Shown here in pieces: positions 24,077 through 32,149 of a stretch of DNA of 49,991 nucleotides; within the stretch, counting starts at the first letter, position 1; the number at the start of each line of letters is the position of its first letter. The DNA is from Sphingomonadales bacterium Ga0077559. GTDB taxonomy: Bacteria; Pseudomonadota; Alphaproteobacteria; Sphingomonadales; Sphingomonadaceae. A program made the position numbers and the translations under genes. The notes beneath the pieces were generated by a model. It was not told the origin of the DNA. It worked only from the letters and a program-made list of their open reading frames with translations, and did no database searches. The stretch lies in assembly GCA_001464315.1 (NCBI GenBank), contig LNFK01000049.1, positions 1 to 49,991 on the forward strand, written 5' to 3'.

Positions 24077-24912
24077 TGTTCAACCGCACCGCCATCGCCC
24101 CGCTCGAATATACCCGTAAATTATGGATGCGCAGCTGGGTCGGTCTGACCATGCTCTTCCTTTATGCGCCGCTTTTGGTGCTGATGATCTTCAGCTTCAA
24201 CGACAGCAGGCGGAACATTGAATGGAAGGGCTTCACGCTAAAATATTACGAGAAGGCGTTGAATAACGACAGCTTGGTCGAAGCGATGGTCAATTCACTG
24301 ACGATTGCGTTTCTGGCAACGATTGTTAGCCTCGTCATCGGCGCGCTCGCGGCGGTAATGCTTTGGCGGTTCCGCTTTCCATTCAAGGGGCTGGTCGAAG
24401 GCACGATGTCGCTGCCCATCATCGTTCCCGAAATATGCCTCGGCGTAGCGTTCCTGATCTTCTTTGCGAAAATTGACTGGCCGACTGACCTGCCTTGGCC
24501 GCTCAATCTCTCGGCAATCACCATCGCCCATATCACTTTCTGTTTCCCCTTTGTCGCAATGGTCGTCCGCGCCCGGCTGGCGAGTTTTAATATGGAAGAG
24601 GAAGAGGCAGCCAAGGACCTGGGCGCGACCGATTGGCAGGCATTTCGTGATGTATTGCTGCCACATATCAAGCCCGGCTTGATAGCGGGTGCACTGCTTG
24701 CGTTTACGCTCAGCCTCGACGATTTCGTCATCACTTTTTTCACCAGCGGGCCGGACACGATTACTTTCCCGGTAAAAGTCTACTCGATGGTTCGCTTCTC
24801 GGTCACGCCCGAGGTCAATGCTGCCTCAACGATCCTCATCCTGCTCACCGTTATCCTCACCTTCATCGCGCTCAAGTTGCAGGGCGTGAAGGGCATTGCT
24901 CAATCTCATTAG
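24076..24912 (+). CDS. potC: Polyamine ABC transporter permease (PotC-like)
   Basis: A 278-aa permease of the PotC/PotI type, six predicted helices. It has FLYAPLLVLMIFSFNDSRR near the N-terminus, which is characteristic, and the EAA loop EEAAKDLGATDWQAFRDVLL. It overlaps potB by one base, indicating translational coupling, and is followed by the ATPase gene after 15 nt. Confidence 0.92.
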   Translation: MFNRTAIAPLEYTRKLWMRSWVGLTMLFLYAPLLVLMIFSFNDSRRNIEWKGFTLKYYEKALNNDSLVEAMVNSLTIAFLATIVSLVIGALAAVMLWRFRFPFKGLVEGTMSLPIIVPEICLGVAFLIFFAKIDWPTDLPWPLNLSAITIAHITFCFPFVAMVVRARLASFNMEEEEAAKDLGATDWQAFRDVLLPHIKPGLIAGALLAFTLSLDDFVITFFTSGPDTITFPVKVYSMVRFSVTPEVNAASTILILLTVILTFIALKLQGVKGIAQSH

Positions 24913-24927
24913 AAAACGCCCAGCGAT

Positions 24928-26058
24928 ATGACCGAAACCAAAACCCCGATCATCCAGATCCGCAATGTCTCCAAACGCTTCGGCAAGGTGACGGCGGTCG
25001 ACAATATCACTCTCGACATATTGGCAGGGGAATTCTTCGTGCTGCTGGGGCCGTCCGGTTGCGGCAAGACAACGTTACTTCGAATGATTGCCGGTTTCGA
25101 AATGCCAACTGAGGGCCAGATAATTATCGACGGGCAGGATATGAGCATGGTCCCCCCTAACAAGCGTCCGGTAAACATGGTGTTCCAGAGCTATGCGGTG
25201 TTCCCACATATGAACGTGACCGACAATGTCGGTTATGGCTTGCGCATCGCTGGCGTAGCTAAAGGCGAAATACGCGATCGCGTTACTGAAGCGCTGGAAT
25301 TGGTAAAGCTCGGCGGCTTCGAAGACCGGATGCCTGACCAGATGTCAGGCGGACAACGCCAGCGTGTGGCGCTTGCGCGAAGCCTTGTTATGCGGCCCAA
25401 GGTGCTGTTGCTCGACGAACCCTTATCGGCGCTGGATGCGAAGCTGCGAGCCCAAATGCAGTTTGAATTGTCCGATCTGCAGGATAAGGTTGGCATTACA
25501 TTCGTTACCGTCACCCATGATCAGGATGAGGCGCTTTCAATGGCCAGCCGTGTTGCCGTCATAAACAAGGGGGAGGTCGCGCAACTGGCACCGCCGTCCG
25601 ATCTTTATGAATACCCCGCCAACCGCTTTGTTGCCGATTTCGTCGGCTCGGTTAATATTTTCGAGGGTAGGTTGACGCTTGATGAGCCTGACAAGGCGGC
25701 GGTCGATTGCCCCGGGCTTGGCAAGGTCTATCTCAACCACGGCGTTACCGGACCACATGGGGCCGACGTCTGGGTCGCATTACGGCCGGAGAAAATATAT
25801 CTTCATGTACCCGGAGAGGGCAAAGCGGTGACCGCTGCTTCGCAAGATGCGCCCGACGGCCATAACTTCGCCCGCGGCACCATCAAGGGCATGAGCTATC
25901 TCGGTGATATCACACTGTTCGAAATACAGCTCGAAGGCGGCCAGATAATCCGCGTTTCGCGCCCCAACCTTTCACGCCATGATCAGGAAGATTTTACCTG
26001 GGACGACAAGGTTAGCATGCACTGGCGCGCAGACAGTCCGGTTGTGTTGTTAAGCTAA
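24928..26058 (+). CDS. potA: Polyamine ABC transporter ATP-binding protein (PotA-like)
   Basis: A 376-aa ATPase with Walker A GPSGCGKTTLLRM, signature MSGGQRQRVALARSL, Walker B VLLLDEPLSALD and the switch histidine in TVTHDQDEALSM. The C-terminal third is a TOBE/OB regulatory domain (HGADVWVALRPEKIYLH onward). It powers the importer formed by the three preceding genes. Its stop codon abuts the stop of the convergent FKBP gene. Confidence 0.94.
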   Translation: MTETKTPIIQIRNVSKRFGKVTAVDNITLDILAGEFFVLLGPSGCGKTTLLRMIAGFEMPTEGQIIIDGQDMSMVPPNKRPVNMVFQSYAVFPHMNVTDNVGYGLRIAGVAKGEIRDRVTEALELVKLGGFEDRMPDQMSGGQRQRVALARSLVMRPKVLLLDEPLSALDAKLRAQMQFELSDLQDKVGITFVTVTHDQDEALSMASRVAVINKGEVAQLAPPSDLYEYPANRFVADFVGSVNIFEGRLTLDEPDKAAVDCPGLGKVYLNHGVTGPHGADVWVALRPEKIYLHVPGEGKAVTAASQDAPDGHNFARGTIKGMSYLGDITLFEIQLEGGQIIRVSRPNLSRHDQEDFTWDDKVSMHWRADSPVVLLS

Positions 26059-26868
26059 TCAGTCGGTAAAAGGTGCAGAGCGAAGGTCCAAAAGCGTTAC
26101 CAGTATGTTGCTGTTCTGCCCGGGCACGGCTTGGGGATCGGCTGGTTTCGGTATGCAGAACCGGAACGTAGCACCCGTCTGCATCATTTTCAGACCCTCG
26201 GCAAAAATCGCACTCGCTTGGCTGAGCGGAATTTTCTCCCATTCGCGTTTATCCTGAACCACGCCGCTTGTCGCATCAAAAACCGTAAAATCGACCAACG
26301 CCATATCGGCTTCGGTAGGTGTGCGACCCGCTCCGGATTTAACCAATGCGTACCCGAGACCGGACGCTGTGGTCTGGTTGCAGCTACGCTCAGCGACTGG
26401 GATGACTGGCTTGGGCGGCGGGGTAGTGAAAGACAACAGATCTACTTCGAAAACCAAATCGGCATTGGCGGGGATAGGGCCAGTACCAGTCTCGCCATAG
26501 CCAAGCGATGAAGGAATACACAGGCGGTAGCTGCCGCCGGGTTGCATCAGTTGCAGGCCTTGGGCAAAGCCGGGGATAACGCCGCCGACCTTGAATTCAG
26601 CGCCCTGGCCTTCGTCGAATTTGCTGCCGTCAGATACAAGCATACCCTTGTAGTTGACCTTCACCTTTGAATCGGCGGCGGGTTTGTCCCCTTTGCCGGG
26701 TTTGATGACCGTGTAGGAAAGACCCTCAGGGGTCGTGGTTTTACACGTCAGGACAGGTGGTTTGGCCATCGCCGTTTTGGGCGTTGCAGCGAAGGTTGGT
26801 GCCGCACTGATAAGTAGGGCAGGGGTGAGGAGTGCAGCAGTTGTCTGCTTTAATGCTATCATGTTCAT
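26059..26868 (-). CDS. Tandem FKBP-type peptidyl-prolyl isomerase, second domain degenerate
   Basis: A 269-aa secreted protein: signal peptide (1-27, ending near TFAA), then a first FKBP domain (about 40-155) with KVKVNYKGMLVSDGSKFDEG, GGVIPGFAQGLQLMQPGG and SLGYGETGTGPIPANADLVF, keeping most active-site aromatics (F for W in VIPGF). A second unit (about 165-265) aligns over CNQTTASGLGYALVKSGAG and FAEGLKMMQTGATFRFCIP but has lost the FD, VIPGF and LGYG motifs. It probably folds periplasmic proteins; the second unit may be structural or a binding module. Confidence 0.82.
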   Translation of the reverse strand: MNMIALKQTTAALLTPALLISAAPTFAATPKTAMAKPPVLTCKTTTPEGLSYTVIKPGKGDKPAADSKVKVNYKGMLVSDGSKFDEGQGAEFKVGGVIPGFAQGLQLMQPGGSYRLCIPSSLGYGETGTGPIPANADLVFEVDLLSFTTPPPKPVIPVAERSCNQTTASGLGYALVKSGAGRTPTEADMALVDFTVFDATSGVVQDKREWEKIPLSQASAIFAEGLKMMQTGATFRFCIPKPADPQAVPGQNSNILVTLLDLRSAPFTD

Positions 26869-26918
26869 GGAAACTCGCGGTAAAGACTGGTCCGCATTTG
26901 TCTAGCATGAAGAACATT

Positions 26919-27021
26919 CCGTAGTGCTGAGTCCGTCGAAGCACGCCTTTCAGGTTCATGCAATCCGAGAGGCGCCTTTCGACAGCAGCAGCCGTTTCAC
27001 GGCTGCTGCTCAGGGTTACGG
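26919..27021. repeat. Dispersed palindromic repeat, family B (CTGAG/GTCGAA type)
   Basis: Two inverted units share the skeleton CCGTA-N3-CTGAG-x-GTCGAA-N3-CGCCT: one on the plus strand at 26919-26948, the other on the minus strand at 26970-27021. In the first, GTGCT and AGCAC pair; in the second the equivalents are ACCCT and AAGG. The second unit has about 25 extra nt in its loop that form an 11-bp hairpin (26984-27010). It fills the spacer between the aminotransferase stop and the FKBP start. Confidence 0.65.
26984..27010. terminator. Perfect 11-bp hairpin downstream of the class III aminotransferase
   Basis: AGCAGCAGCCG (26984-26994), loop TTTCA, CGGCTGCTGCT (27000-27010). It lies 31 nt beyond the aminotransferase stop on the minus strand. 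No T-tract follows on either strand, so it would be a weak intrinsic terminator. It forms the inserted loop of the surrounding repeat unit. Confidence 0.4.
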
Positions 27022-27041
27022 TGATATTCTATTGACCTGAT

Positions 27042-28430
27042 CTACAGCGCCCGCAGTTTCGGTTCTGCCTCGTCTAAAGACTTGCGGATGATACCGACCA
27101 GATCGTCGATCTGCGCTGTCGTGATGATTAGCGGCGGGCACATGACGATACTGTCGCGGATGCCACGGACCATCAGGCCATTTGCAATGCAGTGATCGCG
27201 CACCATCGGTCCGGCGGTGCCTTCCTTGCCGCCGAAACGTGCGCCGGTGGCCTTGTCGGCAACGATTTCAACCGCGCCAAGCAGACCAACGCTCCGTGCT
27301 TCGCCCACCAGCGGATGATCGTTGAGCGTGGCTAAAGCCTTTGCGAGATAGGGGCCTGTTTCGTTACGGGTGCGCTCGACCAGCCCTTCGCGTTCCATTA
27401 TTTCGATATTTCGAAGAGCGACTGCCGAAGCAACAGGATGTCCTGAATAGGTATATCCATGAACAAAATCGCCGCCGGTTTTCATGACCTTGATGATGTC
27501 GGCGCTGACAGCAACTGCGGAGATGGGAAGATAGCCCGACGAAAGGCCTTTCGCCATGGCTATAATATCGGGCTTCACACCGACCGTTTCGTGGCCCCAT
27601 TGGTTTCCGGTGCGCCCAAAACCGCAGATGACTTCGTCGCAGACCAGCAGGATGCCGTATTTGCGGCATATCGCCTCGACCTGAGGCCAGTAATTGGCTG
27701 GCGGAATTATGACGCCGCCTGCGCCTTGGATGGGTTCGCCGATGAAAGCGGCGACATTTTCCGATCCGACTTCGAGAATCTTGTCCTCGATCGCCTGCGC
27801 GCATGCGGTGCCGAAATCATCAGGCGTCATATCGCGGCCTTCATTGTACCAATAAGGCTGACGGACATGCTCGATGCCCTGCATCGGCAATACGCCGGGG
27901 GCAGGGAAGCCCTGACCGTGCATGGCCTTCATTCCACCCATCGAAACCCCGGCAACGGTCGAACCATGATAGGCGTTGTGACGGCTGATGAAAATGGTAC
28001 GGGTAGGCTCGCCTTTGACCTGCCAGTAATGGCGGACCATGCGCAGGATGGTGTCGTTGGCTTCCGAACCAGAGCTGTTGAAAAACACATGCGGCAGACG
28101 GCCACCCGTCAGGCTGGCAATCTTGTCGGCGAGCATGACTGCTGGCGGGTTCGCAGTTTTGAAGAAGCTGTTGTAATAAGGCAGTTCAAGCATCTGCTCT
28201 TTTGCGACATCCGCCAGTTCAGCACGACCATAGCCGACATTGACGCACCACAGGCCGGCCATGCCGTCGAGAATTCGATTGCCGTCGCCGTCATGTATAT
28301 AGCAGCCGTCGGCATGGGTAATGATCCGGCTGCCGCCCAAATCTTCGATTTCCTGCCAATCGGCCTGGGCAGGCAAATGATGTGCGATGTCGATACGGCG
28401 GAGTTCGGCGATGTCGTAATTGCGGGGCAT
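27042..28430 (-). CDS. Class III PLP aminotransferase, putrescine/omega-amino acid type
   Basis: A 462-aa omega-aminotransferase. Seen: DGMAGLWCVNVGYGR, FFNSSGSEANDTILRMVRHY, YHGSTVAGVSMGGM, the PLP aspartate in LLVCDEVICGFGRTGNQWG and the PLP lysine in IIAMAKGLSSGYLPISAV. These resemble SpuC-type putrescine-pyruvate and beta-alanine-pyruvate aminotransferases. The nearby importer and gamma-glutamyl-GABA hydrolase favour a diamine substrate, but this is inference. The ATG at 28430 follows AAAGGA; a GTG at 28454 lies in a repeat and is rejected. Confidence 0.88.
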   Translation of the reverse strand: MPRNYDIAELRRIDIAHHLPAQADWQEIEDLGGSRIITHADGCYIHDGDGNRILDGMAGLWCVNVGYGRAELADVAKEQMLELPYYNSFFKTANPPAVMLADKIASLTGGRLPHVFFNSSGSEANDTILRMVRHYWQVKGEPTRTIFISRHNAYHGSTVAGVSMGGMKAMHGQGFPAPGVLPMQGIEHVRQPYWYNEGRDMTPDDFGTACAQAIEDKILEVGSENVAAFIGEPIQGAGGVIIPPANYWPQVEAICRKYGILLVCDEVICGFGRTGNQWGHETVGVKPDIIAMAKGLSSGYLPISAVAVSADIIKVMKTGGDFVHGYTYSGHPVASAVALRNIEIMEREGLVERTRNETGPYLAKALATLNDHPLVGEARSVGLLGAVEIVADKATGARFGGKEGTAGPMVRDHCIANGLMVRGIRDSIVMCPPLIITTAQIDDLVGIIRKSLDEAEPKLRAL

Positions 28431-28440
28431 GTTTTGATCC

Positions 28441-28539
28441 TTTGATTGGTTCACGCATAGAGCGCAGAGGACGCAGAGCTCGGGCAGTGAGTTCAGGTTA
28501 AACCCTTCTTCCTCTGCGACCTCTGCGTGAAATCAAAAG
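28441..28539. repeat. Dispersed inverted repeat, family C (CGCAGAG type)
   Basis: The left arm (28441-28478, TTTGATT then TTCACGCA, GCGCAGAGG and CGCAGAG) and the right arm (28511-28539, CCTCTGCG, CCTCTGCGTGAA then ATCAAAA) are imperfect inverted copies around a 32-nt spacer. CGCAGAG recurs as a short direct repeat inside each arm. It sits between the aminotransferase start and the end of the glutamine-amidotransferase-like gene, both on the minus strand. Confidence 0.75.
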
Positions 28540-28598
28540 AAATTAAGGCGAGAAACCTATTCTGGCCTGATAGCGGTTAAATCGGGTGACGGTGGTAT

Positions 28599-29333
28599 TC
28601 ACAATTCTCCTCTTAACGCCTTTCCGAGGAGGTGAAAATAGGTTTGAGAGTCCGGGTCATTTTCAGTTCCCCATTCGGGATGCCACTGGACCGCAAGCAA
28701 AGGCGCGCCATTGGGCCGGGCGCTATAGGCTTCAACCAGTCCATCAGGAGCGCGGGCCTCCACCGATAGGCCTTCGGCGAGTTTGCCGATGCCCTGATAA
28801 TGCACCGAGTTAACATCCATCGCCGATTTAGCATAAGCAGCGGCAAGGATCCCGCCCTGCGCAATTTCGACGGAATGGCGGTGACTGAACATTGCATCGA
28901 ACGCCACACCGTCGGGGGCATGGTGACGGATAAGCTCGTCGCTTTCGCTGGTGTCTCGACGCAAGGTCCCGCCCAAAGCCACATTGATTTCCTGAAAGCC
29001 CCGGCAAATCCCGAATACCGGCTTCTGCGCGTCGATCATCCGGTCAACCATCGACAACGCAATTTCGTCGCGCGCGTCGTCAAACGGGCCGTCGCCGCCA
29101 TCTTCTCCGTAGCGCTGAGTTGCTACATTGGATGGGCTGCCGGTGAGCAAAATGCCGTCCAGTCGAGGTGCGACTTCGGTGGCAGTCATCAGGTCAGGCA
29201 GCGAAGGCACGATCAGCGCCGCCACATCGGCATAGGTCATGGCTGCGCGGATATAACGGTCCATCACCGCCTGCGCGCTTTCGGTGCCAACTATGCGGTT
29301 GCAGGCAATCACGCCAAGCACCGGACGCGTCAT
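28599..29333 (-). CDS. puuD: Gamma-glutamyl-gamma-aminobutyrate hydrolase family protein (PuuD-like)
   Basis: A class I glutamine-amidotransferase-like hydrolase of 244 aa. It has the nucleophile elbow PVFGICRGFQEINVALGG (Cys in GICRG) and the catalytic HPEWG (QWHPEWGTEND). In the Puu pathway PuuD cleaves gamma-glutamyl-GABA to glutamate and GABA. The ATG at 29333 overlaps the preceding small membrane-protein gene by 4 nt (ATGA). The 60-codon upstream extension of this frame is a shadow of that neighbour. Confidence 0.85.
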   Translation of the reverse strand: MTRPVLGVIACNRIVGTESAQAVMDRYIRAAMTYADVAALIVPSLPDLMTATEVAPRLDGILLTGSPSNVATQRYGEDGGDGPFDDARDEIALSMVDRMIDAQKPVFGICRGFQEINVALGGTLRRDTSESDELIRHHAPDGVAFDAMFSHRHSVEIAQGGILAAAYAKSAMDVNSVHYQGIGKLAEGLSVEARAPDGLVEAYSARPNGAPLLAVQWHPEWGTENDPDSQTYFHLLGKALRGEL

Positions 29334-29632
29334 GCGGCGACCTCCTGCTTTGCCTGCTCGGCAATTTCCTCGGCCTTCTCGATCTCGGCCTTTTTCTTGC
29401 GGCTGATGAGGAATTGCCAGACGCCAAACGAGTTGATGAGCAGCAGCACACCGTTCTGGATCGCTAGCGGCATTCCATCTTCGGCGGTCAGGCCGGAATA
29501 CACCCAAAGGCACGATACGATGGCGAACAGCACGAAGCCGAAGCCGGTTATCCGGCGGCTAAAATCGGCAGCCACCATCGCGGCGGCCAATATTGTGCCG
29601 ATTGCAGCAATCCATTCGAGTGGTCCGTTCAC
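29330..29632 (-). CDS. Small membrane protein, translationally coupled, unknown function
   Basis: A 100-aa protein with about three membrane helices: LEWIAAIGTILAAAMVAADF, FGFVLFAIVSCLWVYSGL and IQNGVLLLINSFGVWQFLI, followed by a charged tail (KKKAEIEKAEEIAEQAKQE) that should be helical and cytoplasmic. The architecture resembles small SemiSWEET or YgjV-like proteins, but the identity is not certain. GTG start at 29632 overlaps the acyl-CoA dehydrogenase stop (GTGA), and its stop overlaps the puuD start (ATGA), so all three are coupled. Confidence 0.75.
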   Translation of the reverse strand: MNGPLEWIAAIGTILAAAMVAADFSRRITGFGFVLFAIVSCLWVYSGLTAEDGMPLAIQNGVLLLINSFGVWQFLISRKKKAEIEKAEEIAEQAKQEVAA

Positions 29633-30795
29633 GCTGCTCCGATCAGTTCACGACCAATCAACATCCGCCGGATTTCATTTGTTCCAGCACCAATATCGAG
29701 CAGTTTGGCATCGCGGAACAGGCGTTCTACCGGCCAGTCCTTGGTATAACCAGCGCCGCCCAATGCCTGAATGGCTTCGCCTGCAACCTTGACCGCATTT
29801 TCCGACGCGAGCAGGATGACGCCCGCCGCGTCGAACCGCGTGGTCTGGCCTGCATCGCACGCACGCGCGACCGCATAAGTATAAGCCCGAGCGGAATTCA
29901 GCGCGACATACATGTCGGCGATTTTGCCCTGCATTAGCTGGAACGAGCCAATGGCTTTGCCGAACTGTTTGCGCTCACGCACGAAAGGCAGGACGACATC
30001 GAGGCAGGCCTGCATGATGCCCAGCTGTAATCCGGCGAGCACCACTCGCTCATAATCGAGGCCCGACATCAATACGCCAACACCGCCGTGGAGCGGGCCG
30101 ATGATTTGCTCTTCGCTGACAAAACAGTCGTTGAATACCAGTTCGGCGGTCGGCGAACCGCGCATTCCCATTTTGTCGATCTTCTGCCCAATAGAGAAGC
30201 CTTCCATGTCTTTTTCAATCAGGAAGGCGGTGATGCCGCGCGATGCAGCTTCGGGCGCGGTTTTGGCATAGACAACCAACGTGTCGGCATAAGGCGCATT
30301 GGTGATCCAGAACTTCGTGCCGTTGAGCACATATCCGCCTTGCACCGCGTCGGCCTTCAGCTTCATTGAAACAACGTCTGAACCAGCGCCTGCTTCGGAC
30401 ATTGCGAGGCTGCCGACATGCTCGCCCGAAATCAATTTGGGCAGATATCTGGCCTTTTGTTCGGGCGAAGCCCAGCGGCGGATCTGGTTGACGCACAGAT
30501 TGCTATGCGCGCCATAGGAAAGCCCGATGGAAGCCGACGCTCGGCTGACTTCCTCGACCGCTACGACATGCTCCAAATAGCCAAGGCCAAGCCCGCCATC
30601 TTCCTCCTCGACCGTGAGCCCGTGCAATCCAAGTTCGCCCATCGCGGGCCATAATTCGTCACGCGGGAACCAGTCGTCAGCGTCGATTTTGGCCGCGAGT
30701 GGCGCAATTTTGTCAGCAGCAAAACGCTGCGTTGTGTCGCGTATCATCTCGGCATTTTCGCCGAGCCCGAAGTCTAAGGTCATATGGTTGCTCAT
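29629..30795 (-). CDS. ivd: Acyl-CoA dehydrogenase, isovaleryl-CoA dehydrogenase-like
   Basis: A 388-aa FAD flavoenzyme that oxidises acyl-CoA to the 2-enoyl-CoA. Seen: GLHGLTVEEEDGGLGLGYLE, AMSEAGAGSDVVSMKLKA, FWITNAPYADTLVVYAKT, GLDYERVVLAG with the catalytic Glu placed as in IVD, and QALGGAGYTKDWPVERLFRD. IVD serves leucine breakdown, but no other leucine genes are nearby; it is first in an operon with a small membrane protein and puuD. The ATG at 30795 follows GGGAGG; the much longer upstream frame is spurious. Confidence 0.87.
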   Translation of the reverse strand: MSNHMTLDFGLGENAEMIRDTTQRFAADKIAPLAAKIDADDWFPRDELWPAMGELGLHGLTVEEEDGGLGLGYLEHVVAVEEVSRASASIGLSYGAHSNLCVNQIRRWASPEQKARYLPKLISGEHVGSLAMSEAGAGSDVVSMKLKADAVQGGYVLNGTKFWITNAPYADTLVVYAKTAPEAASRGITAFLIEKDMEGFSIGQKIDKMGMRGSPTAELVFNDCFVSEEQIIGPLHGGVGVLMSGLDYERVVLAGLQLGIMQACLDVVLPFVRERKQFGKAIGSFQLMQGKIADMYVALNSARAYTYAVARACDAGQTTRFDAAGVILLASENAVKVAGEAIQALGGAGYTKDWPVERLFRDAKLLDIGAGTNEIRRMLIGRELIGAA

Positions 30796-30903
30796 GCCGC
30801 CTCCCTGCCATCTATCCGTCGCGTTCGCAAGCATTGGGACTAGCCAGGCGCGGTGCTTTTGCCTACCGCAATGCCATGCTCTTCGAACAAAAGGATCGCC
30901 GCG

Positions 30904-32142
30904 ATGCTGCAATATGACGTGCTGATTGTCGGCGGCGGGCACGGCGGTGCGCAGGCGGCAATCGCGCTGCGGCAGGCGAAGTTCGAGGGCAGCATTGGCG
31001 TGCTGAACGCGGAAAATGAATATCCTTACGAGCGACCGCCACTGTCGAAAGATTATTTCGCGGGCGACAAGGCATTCGAGCGCATCATGATTCGCCCCGC
31101 TGCTTTTTGGGCCGAGCGCAATATCGATATGCTGCTCGGCAAACGGGTCGATACTGTCGATGCCGCCGCTTATTCGGTGACGACTGCGAGTGGCGACGTC
31201 ATCAGCTATGGCAAGATGATCTGGTCGACCGGTGGCAGCCCGCGCTGGCTGCAATGTGCAGGTGCCAATCTTCCCGGCGTGCATGTTGTGCGCACGCGTG
31301 CCGATGTCGACGCAATGCTAGTTGGACTGGACGATGTGACCGATGTTGCCATTATCGGCGGCGGTTATATCGGGCTCGAATCTGCCGCCGTCCTCAACAA
31401 GATGGGCAAGAAAGTCACCGTGCTGGAAGCGATGGACCGAGTGCTGGCGCGGGTGGCAGGTGAGCCATTATCCCGCTTCTATGAGGCTGAGCATCGCGCG
31501 CACGGCGTCGATGTCCGGCTCGGCGTCGAGGTCACCGCAATTGAGGGCGATGAATTGGTAACCGGTGTCCGGTTGGCAGATGACGAGGTAATTCCGGCGC
31601 AGATGGTCATCGTCGGCATCGGAATAATTCCCTCAGTAGCTCCATTGCTTCACGCTGGTGCATCGGGCGGCGGCGGCGTCGACGTCGACGAATATTGCCG
31701 GACGTCATTGCCCGATATTTTTGCGATTGGCGACTGCGCTGCGCATGCCAATGCTTTTGCGGGTGGCGCAGTGATGCGCGTCGAATCGGTTCAGAATGCC
31801 AATGATATGGCCAACGCCGTCGCCAAAAGCATCATGGGAGAACTGACGCCGTATTATGCAGTGCCTTGGTTCTGGTCGAACCAATATGATCTGCGGCTGC
31901 AGACGGTGGGATTGTCGGTAGGTTACGATGCAACCGTCGTTCGCGGCGAACCCGAGAAGCGCAGTTTCTCGGTTATCTATCTCAAACAGGGAAAAGTCAT
32001 CGCGCTTGATTGCGTCAATGCGACCAAGGATTATGTGCAGGGGAGGGCGTTTGTTGTGGAGGGCCTCTCCCCCTCAGCAGAGCAACTGGTTGATACGTCA
32101 CTGACATTGAAAGAAATTGCCGCGAATATTGCAGCCGCCTGA
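30904..32142 (+). CDS. FAD-dependent oxidoreductase (ferredoxin reductase type)
   Basis: A 412-aa NAD(P)H-dependent flavoprotein of the BphA4/rhodocoxin-reductase group. FAD-binding [18 protein letters not shown] at the N-terminus, [16 protein letters not shown]-binding [19 protein letters not shown], and [11 protein letters not shown] near the FAD site. The expected role is passing electrons from NADH to a ferredoxin, often for an oxygenase or P450, but no such partner adjoins. The ATG at 30904 follows AAAGGATC. The helicase gene starts 7 nt downstream. Confidence 0.88.
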   Translation: MLQYDVLIVGGGHGGAQAAIALRQAKFEGSIGVLNAENEYPYERPPLSKDYFAGDKAFERIMIRPAAFWAERNIDMLLGKRVDTVDAAAYSVTTASGDVISYGKMIWSTGGSPRWLQCAGANLPGVHVVRTRADVDAMLVGLDDVTDVAIIGGGYIGLESAAVLNKMGKKVTVLEAMDRVLARVAGEPLSRFYEAEHRAHGVDVRLGVEVTAIEGDELVTGVRLADDEVIPAQMVIVGIGIIPSVAPLLHAGASGGGGVDVDEYCRTSLPDIFAIGDCAAHANAFAGGAVMRVESVQNANDMANAVAKSIMGELTPYYAVPWFWSNQYDLRLQTVGLSVGYDATVVRGEPEKRSFSVIYLKQGKVIALDCVNATKDYVQGRAFVVEGLSPSAEQLVDTSLTLKEIAANIAAA

Positions 32143-32149
32143 GATAGAT

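Noticed and set aside
27459-28445. 328-aa reading frame opposite the aminotransferase
   Set aside because: Antisense to conserved PLP motifs; composition and lack of motifs indicate a shadow.
29334-29513. N-terminal extension of the puuD-like gene
   Set aside because: It is a shadow of the overlapping small membrane-protein gene, and the ATGA overlap at 29330-29333 gives a normal start.
28800-29792. 330-aa reading frame opposite the puuD-like gene and its neighbours
   Set aside because: It crosses three translationally coupled genes on the opposite strand and resembles no family.
30796-31284. N-terminal extension of the acyl-CoA dehydrogenase
   Set aside because: The frame continues upstream over the divergent oxidoreductase gene, but a strong ribosome site and family-typical start are at 30795.
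32117-32149. TTG 32117 as helicase start
   Set aside because: It lies inside the upstream oxidoreductase gene; TTG 32150 has GAGATAGA before it and starts where relatives begin.
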